Below are positions 1 through 5,266 of a DNA stretch of 6,030 bases, in pieces; the first letter of the stretch is position 1, and the number at the start of each line of letters is the position of its first letter. The translations under genes and the position numbers were made by a program. Below the pieces are notes generated by a model. That model saw only the letters and a list, made by a program, of their open reading frames with translations. It searched no databases and had not been told where the DNA came from. Source of the stretch: Candidatus Gastranaerophilales bacterium (GTDB lineage: Bacteria; Cyanobacteriota; Vampirovibrionia; Gastranaerophilales; Gastranaerophilaceae); the NCBI GenBank assembly GCA_944326625.1, contig CALVER010000099.1:1-6030 (forward strand), read 5' to 3'.

Positions 1-95
1 TAGTATCTTTACTAAATCAATACCGCCGAAACCCGCTCTACATCTACTTAGAGGAGACGCCCCCCCCCGTTTTGTAAAAATCCTTTGTTTTCCAT
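1..95 (-). CDS. Possible poly-G interrupted (phase-variable or frameshifted) ORF, partial
   Basis: An ATG at 95-93 on the minus strand follows a strong Shine-Dalgarno, AAGGAG (plus 103-108), with a 7-nt spacer and a plausible promoter further up. Translation begins MENKGFLQN and then enters a run of nine G coding for GGG. As written, the frame gives RLL and stops at TAA (50-48), a 15-residue peptide. If the tract had ten G, the frame would stay open to the window edge, reading GGGASPLSRCRAGFGGIDLVKIL after MENKGFLQN; with eight G it stops at a TAG soon after. The gene lies 64 bp downstream of the TPR gene on the same strand. I do not recognise the product. It may be a phase-variable gene, a gene broken by a homopolymer sequencing error, or a coincidental ORF running into a dispersed repeat. 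The start signals are seen; the reopened frame is inference. Confidence 0.35.
60..68. repeat. Homopolymer tract, nine C (nine G on the minus strand)
   Basis: Nine consecutive C on the plus strand is a striking tract in such AT-rich surroundings. It falls nine codons after a well-placed minus-strand start codon, the position where slipped-strand contingency tracts usually sit. Homopolymers of this length are also error-prone in some sequencing chemistries, so the exact count should be treated with caution. Confidence 0.9.
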
Positions 96-119
96 TGCTT
101 TTCTCCTTCTTTTTGAATT

Positions 120-148
120 ATTTTAACAAATTTTTCTTCCTATTGCAA
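120..148 (-). promoter_or_regulatory. Candidate promoter for the ORF at 1-95
   Basis: On the minus strand, TTGCAA (148-143; 4 of 6 consensus) is followed after exactly 17 nt by TAAAAT (125-120; 5 of 6), with a TG one base before the -10 hexamer (extended -10). The predicted start near 113 leaves a leader of about 18 nt containing the AAGGAG Shine-Dalgarno. AT-rich sequence produces such matches by chance, so support is moderate. The TPR gene shows no terminator between its stop and this site, so read-through is also possible. Confidence 0.4.
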
Positions 149-159
149 ATATTTAACAA

Positions 160-1554
160 TTACGAAATACTAACCAGAGTATTGCTGATTTCTGTCATTA
201 AATTCAAATTATTTGTCTGGCGCGCCAATTTTTGAGCTTTTTCAAGCAGACTCTTAGCTTTATTCTCATTTTTGTATTCAAGCATAATTTCCGCTGCATT
301 CAAATAATTCTGAGCGGCTTTTTCAGGAGAATCCGCATCAAGATAATTTTTGACGGCTTTTGAATATGCTTTCAAAGCTTCGGATGAATCGCCGAATTTG
401 TCATAAGCATCGCCGATGCTTGACGAAACATAGCCTTTCATTTTTGCATTATCTGTTTCATCAGCAATTGTATCAGCTATTTCATAGTAATCAAACGCAG
501 TCTGTTCATACATATCAGAATAAATATTTCCGATTTTTGTCATGGATTTAGATTGCGCGGAAAGATTTTCGGCTTCGCCCGCATAGGATACCGTGCTGAA
601 ATAATGATCAATTGCCGGCTCAATCTGATTTACGTCGTTATAAATTTCAGCCATTGAATAATGAGCACGGGTTTTTACATTGCAGTCTTTTGTTCTTTGA
701 ACTGACTGATTGTAACTTTTCAAGGCTTGCGCAAGATAATCATGGTCATCATAAATTTTACCGACTTCTAAAAATATTTTTGACTGAGTTTCTTTATCAT
801 CCACCTCATTTGCGCGCTCAAGGGCGGTTTGGAAAGCTTCTATGGCTTCTTTGGGTTTATTTGCATAAGACATTTTTTTAGCTTTTATAAAGAGCTTTTT
901 AAGTTCTTTATCCTGCGGAATAAAAGGATTTATCTGCTCTTTTTGCACTTCTTCCGCTTCAGCGGTTCTGTTTTGAGTTTCTTCCGGAAATTTTACCAAA
1001 AATTCGGGATTAACGTCATTTTCATTGTATTTAAAATCAATTTGCTGCAAAAACAAAGCATCAACCCAATTTTCCACAACTTTTGAATCTTTATCAAGCG
1101 TTTTGGAAATATAATTATCTAAAATTGAGGCTGCATTTTTAAGATTTGATTTAATAAGTTTGCTGTTCGGGGCTTCTTTTGTAACCTGTTTTTCAATCAG
1201 CGCAAGATATCCGCTGACTTCTTCTTTCAAATCATCGGGCGTTCCGATTGCTATTGCCGTATTTTTAAAATCTTTAAGAATTTGGGCAATGTTTATATTG
1301 GGATTACGCTGTGCAAGAGCTGTTGCAACTTCATTGGGGTATTGAACGGGGTGTTCGGTATGAACCGGTTGATATGCAGCGTAATTGTTATGCTCAACGT
1401 ATTGAAGTCCTTTGCTTCTGGCATTTTGATTTGTTTGTTCTTCTCTTTGAGCATTAGAAGTTGAGCGCTCTTCGTCTTGTTTTTTTCTGACCTGGTTGCG
1501 CCTGTCTTGTATAAAATATGGACGTTGATATACGCTGTTTAAATTCAACCCCAT
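160..1554 (-). CDS. Tetratricopeptide (TPR) repeat protein, function unknown
   Basis: 464 residues with no signal peptide or membrane segment, so probably cytoplasmic. Residues 15-75 are charged and Q/N/R-rich, without hydrophobic clusters, and are likely disordered. Residues 85-185 look helical but match nothing I recognise. From about 218 to 448 there are roughly six 34-36-residue helical repeats with TPR spacing, for example A-x-x-x-Y-x-x-A patterns at 218-250, 256-290, 295-328, 335-368, 375-408 and 412-446; GDAYDKFGDSSEALKAYSKA is the most canonical. TPRs normally mediate protein-protein contacts; no catalytic domain is visible, so the partner is unknown. The start is set by ATG at 1554 behind AGAGGT (plus 1561-1566). 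An ATG-TAG pair lies just upstream. The gene follows the U32 gene by 94 bp on the same strand with no terminator between them. The N-terminal MGLNLNSVYQRPYF looks like a short conserved tag and may be lineage-specific. Confidence 0.88.
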   Translation of the reverse strand: MGLNLNSVYQRPYFIQDRRNQVRKKQDEERSTSNAQREEQTNQNARSKGLQYVEHNNYAAYQPVHTEHPVQYPNEVATALAQRNPNINIAQILKDFKNTAIAIGTPDDLKEEVSGYLALIEKQVTKEAPNSKLIKSNLKNAASILDNYISKTLDKDSKVVENWVDALFLQQIDFKYNENDVNPEFLVKFPEETQNRTAEAEEVQKEQINPFIPQDKELKKLFIKAKKMSYANKPKEAIEAFQTALERANEVDDKETQSKIFLEVGKIYDDHDYLAQALKSYNQSVQRTKDCNVKTRAHYSMAEIYNDVNQIEPAIDHYFSTVSYAGEAENLSAQSKSMTKIGNIYSDMYEQTAFDYYEIADTIADETDNAKMKGYVSSSIGDAYDKFGDSSEALKAYSKAVKNYLDADSPEKAAQNYLNAAEIMLEYKNENKAKSLLEKAQKLARQTNNLNLMTEISNTLVSIS

Positions 1555-1578
1555 CTACATACCTCTGGTTCTACATAC
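1555..1578. repeat. 8-bp direct repeats flanking the TPR gene ribosome binding site
   Basis: CTACATAC occurs at 1555-1562 and again at 1571-1578 (GTATGTAG on the coding strand). The two copies bracket the AGAGG Shine-Dalgarno. The copy nearer the gene includes an ATG immediately followed by TAG, just before the true ATG. The repeats are exact, but their role is unknown; they could be a chance duplication or a site for translational control. Confidence 0.5.
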
Positions 1579-1620
1579 ATATCATATATGAATTATCCAA
1601 TTTTTAACTCATACTTTTGT

Positions 1621-1652
1621 ATTATATTTAAGGTTTTTTAAGGATATGTCAA
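1621..1652 (-). promoter_or_regulatory. Candidate promoter for the TPR gene
   Basis: On the minus strand, a perfect TTGACA (1652-1647) contains the TGA stop codon of the U32 gene, and a perfect TATAAT lies at 1626-1621. The spacer is 20 nt, longer than the optimal 17, which weakens the call despite perfect hexamers. Transcription would start near 1614, giving a leader of about 60 nt. Co-transcription from the U32 gene is the alternative. Confidence 0.4.
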
Positions 1653-3403
1653 CCGATTATTACCATTTCGCAATTTTTGCAATCGAATTTAAGCGGATAT
1701 TTTTTGCCTTTTTCGTCAATCAAAAACAAATTTTCAGGTGATTTGCACATATCAAAGGCATATTTCAGGCAATGTTTTGTGCGCATAAGTTCAACATTTT
1801 TCGGCTTTGTGCTTTCATAAGACATCTCACAAGTTTCACAGCCGCAATTTTCATAAAAACTTTTTGCTTCGTGATTATGGATATTTGCTCTATAGTCAAG
1901 ATTTTTTACCGGAAATTCCGCATAATGCAGAGGCTGCTGAACGTCACGTTCATAGTTATTAATTCGTTCTTCCATAAGTTTATCCAGAATATCGCGGCGC
2001 AGATTATTTATTTCAGAAATCGGAAGAAAAGGCAAATCGCCGTTTATTTGAATATCAGTTATATAAAAGTCGCTTTCGCCTGATTTTTTTAACTGGGTTT
2101 TAAAATTTTCAAGCATCTTGTCGGGGTTTTTGGGAGTTTCAAAGGCGTCAACAGCCATGGCAGCTTCATTTCCGTCCTCATCAATAACATGCAAAACACC
2201 TTCATTATACAAAAATTTTGCCTCGATTCTGCGGCGGGTTTTGGAATTGGTAAGCTGTTTTTCAAATTTTGAATCAAAATTTCTGTAAATCGTCATTCCT
2301 TTTTTTAAATTATCCGTTTTATTCGGATAAATTCTGTTCCCTTCGACTTTATTCACAAGACAACCGCACAACTCCCCGTCAACAAAATAACACAGACCAT
2401 CCTGAGGACTCAATGATGCATTTATTTCAAAATAATCTTTGCCGACGGCGGTAATTTTACCAAGCTTTTCACCCGTTGATTTCGGCGTTCTGAAATTAAA
2501 ACATTCTTTTCTTTTTTCAAGAAAATAATCCGTAAAACCTCTATTAAAGCTCTTATTAACATCGGGTTCAAAATCAAGAAAAACCTTGCCGGATGATGTT
2601 CTTTCAGTTATTTTATCAAGTTCGGTTCTGTAATATGCCGTGACATTTTTTACATAATTTATATCCTTCAATCTGCCTTCTATTTTAAAAGATTTGACAC
2701 CTGCATTAACCAATTTTTGCAAATGATTTGAGGCGTTAAAATCTTTCAAACTCAAAAGATACATATCTTTTGCTAAAATTTTACCGGTTTCATCAATAAG
2801 AGTATATTTTTTCCGGCAGCTTTGAGCGCATTCACCCCTGTTTGCTGATCGCCCGCCATTAGAACAGCTCATATAACATTGCCCGCTGTAGGATACACAT
2901 AAGGCGCCGTGTATAAATGTTTCAATCTCTGTTTTTGTATTTGTACAAATTTCTTTTATCTGTTCTATTGAAAGTTCACGGGCAAGAATAATTCTTGAAA
3001 CACCGATTTCATCAAAAAATTTGACCTTTTCAAGCGTTCTGTTATCGCATTGTGTGCTTATATGTATAGGGATAGGCGGGAGTTCACCTTTTATGGCAAG
3101 CTCCAAAATCCCCTTATCCTGAACAATTATAGCGTCTACTCCCGTATCATAAAGATCTTGTATCAATCTTTTTGCCAAAATTAATTCATTATCATCCAGT
3201 ATAGTGTTAATCGTCACATGGACTTTTACATAAAATTTGTGGGCATATTCAACAACTTCCCTGATATCTTCAATCAAATTACCCGCATTTTGCCTTGCTC
3301 CAAAACTTTTGGCACCTATATATAACGCATCGCAGCCGTAATTTATTGCGGCAATTGCTGTTTCTTTATCTTTTGCGGGAGCAAGCAGTTCAACTTTCTT
3401 CAT
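1649..3403 (-). CDS. Peptidase U32 family protein, RlhA-like (probable RNA hydroxylase)
   Basis: 584 residues. Residues 1-300 form the U32 domain, starting with the typical VELLAPA...GCDALYIG. The U32 signature E-x-F-x2-G-A-L-C-x4-G-x-C-x-M-S is complete at 161-179. C169, C176, C192 and C196 are candidate Fe-S ligands, by analogy with UbiU/UbiV-type U32 proteins. Residues about 376-490 correspond to the DUF3656-type region found in the E. coli RlhA (YdcP) branch. The C-terminus carries further cysteines (C520, C522, C525, C545, C553, C574, C577), with the family-typical ending FDCKNCEMVI. Despite the peptidase name, characterised members of this branch hydroxylate RNA: RlhA acts on 23S rRNA C2501 and TrhP on tRNA U34. 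rRNA modification is therefore the best inference, not proven. The start at 3403 gives the canonical N-terminus but has no Shine-Dalgarno; the promoter position suggests a leaderless mRNA. The length is somewhat shorter than E. coli RlhA. Confidence 0.9.
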   Translation of the reverse strand: MKKVELLAPAKDKETAIAAINYGCDALYIGAKSFGARQNAGNLIEDIREVVEYAHKFYVKVHVTINTILDDNELILAKRLIQDLYDTGVDAIIVQDKGILELAIKGELPPIPIHISTQCDNRTLEKVKFFDEIGVSRIILARELSIEQIKEICTNTKTEIETFIHGALCVSYSGQCYMSCSNGGRSANRGECAQSCRKKYTLIDETGKILAKDMYLLSLKDFNASNHLQKLVNAGVKSFKIEGRLKDINYVKNVTAYYRTELDKITERTSSGKVFLDFEPDVNKSFNRGFTDYFLEKRKECFNFRTPKSTGEKLGKITAVGKDYFEINASLSPQDGLCYFVDGELCGCLVNKVEGNRIYPNKTDNLKKGMTIYRNFDSKFEKQLTNSKTRRRIEAKFLYNEGVLHVIDEDGNEAAMAVDAFETPKNPDKMLENFKTQLKKSGESDFYITDIQINGDLPFLPISEINNLRRDILDKLMEERINNYERDVQQPLHYAEFPVKNLDYRANIHNHEAKSFYENCGCETCEMSYESTKPKNVELMRTKHCLKYAFDMCKSPENLFLIDEKGKKYPLKFDCKNCEMVIIG

Positions 3404-3409
3404 AAATTT

Positions 3410-3438
3410 ATTTTAGTACAATACACACCACTTGACAA
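3410..3438 (-). promoter_or_regulatory. Promoter of the U32 gene, predicted to give a leaderless mRNA
   Basis: On the minus strand, TTGTCA (3438-3433; 5 of 6) is followed after exactly 17 nt by TAAAAT (3415-3410; 5 of 6). A start seven bases past the -10 falls on 3403, the A of the U32 gene ATG. This agrees with the lack of any Shine-Dalgarno in front of that ATG. The -35 overlaps that of the plus-strand promoter at 3432-3460. Confidence 0.55.
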
Positions 3439-3460
3439 TCATATTTTTTTATGTTATAAA
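3432..3460 (+). promoter_or_regulatory. Strong consensus promoter, plus strand, driving a short transcript
   Basis: A perfect TTGACA (3432-3437) is followed by a 17-nt spacer and TATAAA (3455-3460; 5 of 6), with TG at 3452-3453 forming an extended -10. This is the closest match to a housekeeping sigma-70/SigA promoter in the window. It points away from the U32 gene into a region with no plus-strand gene, and transcription should begin near 3466-3468. Confidence 0.6.
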
Positions 3461-3466
3461 AGGTGT

Positions 3467-3516
3467 GGGGTAAATGTATATTTATAAGTCTTGTCTTTCG
3501 ACGAGACTTTCTTTTT
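3467..3516 (+). ncRNA. Candidate small RNA of about 50 nt
   Basis: The strong promoter at 3432-3460 and an intrinsic terminator at 3486-3516 define a transcription unit of only about 50 nt. It has a short AU-rich 5' end with a GGGGU stretch near the start, followed by the terminator hairpin. A 26-codon ORF (ATG 3474 to TAA 3552-3554) begins inside it but runs past the terminator and lacks a convincing Shine-Dalgarno, so I read this as RNA. I do not recognise the RNA family. An alternative is a regulatory leader that sometimes reads through as antisense to the 3' end of metG. The endpoints are inferred from the signals. Confidence 0.4.
3486..3516 (+). terminator. Intrinsic terminator of the plus-strand short transcript
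   Basis: A 10-bp stem pairs 3486-3495 with 3500-3509, with one G-U wobble (3492/3503) and a four-base TTTC loop. A T-rich tract, interrupted by a single C, runs to 3516. The T-tract lies only on the plus-strand exit side; on the minus strand the sequence after the hairpin is TATAAATA, so the element is oriented for plus-strand transcription. Confidence 0.6.
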
Positions 3517-3533
3517 CGGAAAACGAATTAATT

Positions 3534-3561
3534 AAAAAAAGCTCTTGTTTGTAACAAGAGC
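3534..3561 (-). terminator. Intrinsic terminator of metG
   Basis: A perfect 9-bp stem, GCTCTTGTT with AACAAGAGC (3541-3549 and 3553-3561), encloses a 3-nt loop. On the minus strand it is followed by seven T (plus 3534-3540). It sits 26 bp beyond the metG stop codon, separating metG from the U32 gene. It faces the plus-strand terminator at 3486-3516 tail to tail. Confidence 0.85.
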
Positions 3562-3586
3562 CAGAGTTTTTCGTTATGTTTAATTT

Positions 3587-5143
3587 TTATTTTTTCTTAG
3601 ATTTATCTGCAAGTTCACTGTCAACACGTAAAAATACGGGTTGTATCTCATCTTTTGAAATAAGTTTGCCGGTTTTAATATTATCACAGGTTAAATCATC
3701 AAGTTTTATGCTCAAGTCAAAAGACAGTTGTTTTGCCATTTCATGCGCAATATTCGGACAATAAGGATAAATAAGCGCAGTTACTATGCACATAATCTCT
3801 AAAACCGTTGTCAAAACCTGTCCGCACTTCGTCCATTTTTCCTCTTTTGCAAGAGTCCACGGGGCATTATCGGTTACAAATTTATTTGTCATATCAACAA
3901 GTCCGATAATCTCCTGCGCTGCTTCCGCAATTTCAAAATGATTAAAGTGATTTTCAACTATTTTAATTGTTCCTAAAGCCTTTTTAAACAAATCGGATTG
4001 AACTTTAAATTCAGGCTTAACCTCACCGTCAAAATATTTTACAAGCATTGAAAGGGTTCTGTTCAAAAGATTTCCCATACTGTTTGCAAGGTGAGCATTA
4101 ACTTTTTCTTTAAAATCTTCGTCGGAATAATTCCCGTCACGACCGCATGGTGCTGATGTTGCCATATAATATCTGAATGCATCCGGATATTCAAGATTAA
4201 AACTTTCCAGAACAGCCGTCGGAGAAATTACATTACCGAGGGATTTTGACATTTTGGATTCATCTATCGTAATCCAGCCATGCGCAAAAATATGTTTGGG
4301 CAGCGGCAAATCCAGAGCAAGCAAAAATGCCGGCCAATAGATACTATGGAATTTCAAAATATCTTTTCCTATCACATGAACATCAACCGGCCAGAGCTTT
4401 TTGTATAATTCTGACGGATTTTCGGTATCATAACCGATTGCCGTAATATAATTTGAAAGTGCATCTATCCAGACATATATTACCTGATCAGGATCATCCA
4501 AAACATCAATACCCCACTGAACATTGGTTTTTGCACGGGAAACAGATATGTCCTGAATATCTTCAAGCTGGTTTAAAACCTCATTTGCCCTGAATGACGG
4601 CACTATAAAATCAGGATTTTCTTTTATATGTTTGATAATTGCATCTTTATATTTTGAAAGTTTAAAGAAATAATTTTCTTCTTTGACTAATTCCGGTTTT
4701 TTAAGGTGATCGGGACACAAACCGTCTTCCGTCAAATCCTTTTCGCTCAAAAAGCATTCACAGCCGGAACAGTATAATCCTTCATAAGAATGTTTATAAA
4801 TATCACCTTTTTCAACAAGTTTTCGGAATATTTTTTGAACAGTTTTTTTATGATATTCATCAGTTGTTCTTATAAATTTAGTATAATCAACATCAAGCGC
4901 TTTCCAGGCATCCTGAAATTTTTTAGCGTTCATATCGCAAAGTTCTTTAGGTGTAATTCCCTGCTCTTTAGCAGTTTTTTGAATTTTTATGCCATGCTCA
5001 TCAGTTCCGGTTAAAAAGAAAACGTCCGTTCTTTGGGAATAATGTCTTGCAATAATATCCGTCAAAATCTTTTCATAAGCATGACCTATATGGGGCGCTC
5101 CGTTTACATAATCAATTGCTGTTGTTAAATAATATTTTTCCAT
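3587..5143 (-). CDS. metG: Methionyl-tRNA synthetase (MetRS)
   Basis: 518-residue cytosolic class I synthetase that charges tRNA-Met with methionine using ATP. The Rossmann-fold signature HIGH is at 18-21 and KMSKS at 297-301, with the family-typical AHGWITIDESKMSKSLGN around them. The connective domain carries one zinc knuckle, with ligands C125, C128, C143 and H146, matching the single-zinc arrangement of the Thermus thermophilus enzyme. The helical anticodon-binding domain (about 345-480) has NRT at 361-363 and NAPW at 426-429, placing N361 and W429 at the usual anticodon-contact positions. The protein ends at 518 with a lysine tail and lacks the C-terminal EMAPII/Trbp111-type tRNA-binding domain that many bacterial MetRS have, so it is a short form. 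ATG at 5143 follows GGAAGGA (plus 5151-5157) with a 7-nt gap. It is transcribed alone, from its own extended -10 promoter to its own terminator. Confidence 0.97.
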   Translation of the reverse strand: MEKYYLTTAIDYVNGAPHIGHAYEKILTDIIARHYSQRTDVFFLTGTDEHGIKIQKTAKEQGITPKELCDMNAKKFQDAWKALDVDYTKFIRTTDEYHKKTVQKIFRKLVEKGDIYKHSYEGLYCSGCECFLSEKDLTEDGLCPDHLKKPELVKEENYFFKLSKYKDAIIKHIKENPDFIVPSFRANEVLNQLEDIQDISVSRAKTNVQWGIDVLDDPDQVIYVWIDALSNYITAIGYDTENPSELYKKLWPVDVHVIGKDILKFHSIYWPAFLLALDLPLPKHIFAHGWITIDESKMSKSLGNVISPTAVLESFNLEYPDAFRYYMATSAPCGRDGNYSDEDFKEKVNAHLANSMGNLLNRTLSMLVKYFDGEVKPEFKVQSDLFKKALGTIKIVENHFNHFEIAEAAQEIIGLVDMTNKFVTDNAPWTLAKEEKWTKCGQVLTTVLEIMCIVTALIYPYCPNIAHEMAKQLSFDLSIKLDDLTCDNIKTGKLISKDEIQPVFLRVDSELADKSKKK

Positions 5144-5178
5144 TTACTGTTCCTTCCGTTCCAAAATGGGGTTCTCCA

Positions 5179-5205
5179 TTGATTATATCACAAAAAAGTT
5201 ACAAT
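5179..5205 (+). promoter_or_regulatory. Weak candidate promoter for the small membrane protein gene
   Basis: TTGATT (5179-5184) and TACAAT (5200-5205; 5 of 6) are separated by 15 nt, shorter than optimal. The -35 overlaps the metG -10 on the other strand, so use of the two promoters could be mutually exclusive. Predicted transcription start is near 5212, about 55 nt before the ATG. I found no better pair in this intergenic region. Confidence 0.3.
5182..5190 (-). promoter_or_regulatory. Extended -10 promoter of metG
   Basis: On the minus strand, the perfect TATAAT (5187-5182) is directly preceded by TGA (5190-5188), the TGn extension that can replace a -35. The region about 17 nt upstream is only an A-run, so no good -35 exists. 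Transcription would start near 5175, giving a leader of about 30 nt that includes the GGAAGGA Shine-Dalgarno at 5151-5157. Confidence 0.55.
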
Positions 5206-5229
5206 TTTTTTAGAAAAGGCAATTTTTTT
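5202..5229. repeat. 10-bp direct repeat CAATTTTTTT in the leader of the small gene
   Basis: CAATTTTTTT occurs at 5202-5211 and 5220-5229, 18 bp apart start to start, between the candidate promoter and the ribosome binding site of the plus-strand gene. It is exact, but low-complexity T-runs are common here, so it may carry no function. Confidence 0.35.
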
Positions 5230-5254
5230 GATGAAAAAAACTTTATATACATGT

Positions 5255-5261
5255 AAAGGAG
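5255..5261 (+). promoter_or_regulatory. Ribosome binding site that decides the start of the small gene
   Basis: AAAGGAG at 5255-5261 lies 5 nt before ATG 5267. Two in-frame upstream candidates, TTG 5228 and ATG 5231, are preceded only by a T-run with no Shine-Dalgarno. Starting there would also place this AAAGGAG inside the coding region. The start is therefore set at 5267. Confidence 0.8.
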
Positions 5262-5266
5262 TAGGT

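Noticed and set aside
1555..1648. Terminator between the U32 and TPR genes
   Set aside because: The T-run near 1634-1639 is flanked by direct rather than inverted repeats (CCTTAA...CCTTAA), so no hairpin forms.
1772..2083. Plus-strand open frame of about 100 codons across the U32 gene
   Set aside because: It lies wholly inside the well-supported U32 coding region on the opposite strand, has no ribosome binding site, and gives a low-complexity F/I-rich translation typical of an antisense shadow; similar frames over the TPR and metG genes were rejected for the same reason.
3474..3554. 26-codon plus-strand ORF starting MYIYKSCLS in the intergenic region
   Set aside because: It runs through and past the plus-strand terminator hairpin, has no spaced Shine-Dalgarno, and has no recognisable protein character; the promoter-terminator pair fits an RNA better.
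5228..5266. Upstream in-frame starts (TTG 5228, ATG 5231) for the small membrane protein
   Set aside because: There is no ribosome binding site before either, whereas AAAGGAG is ideally placed before ATG 5267.
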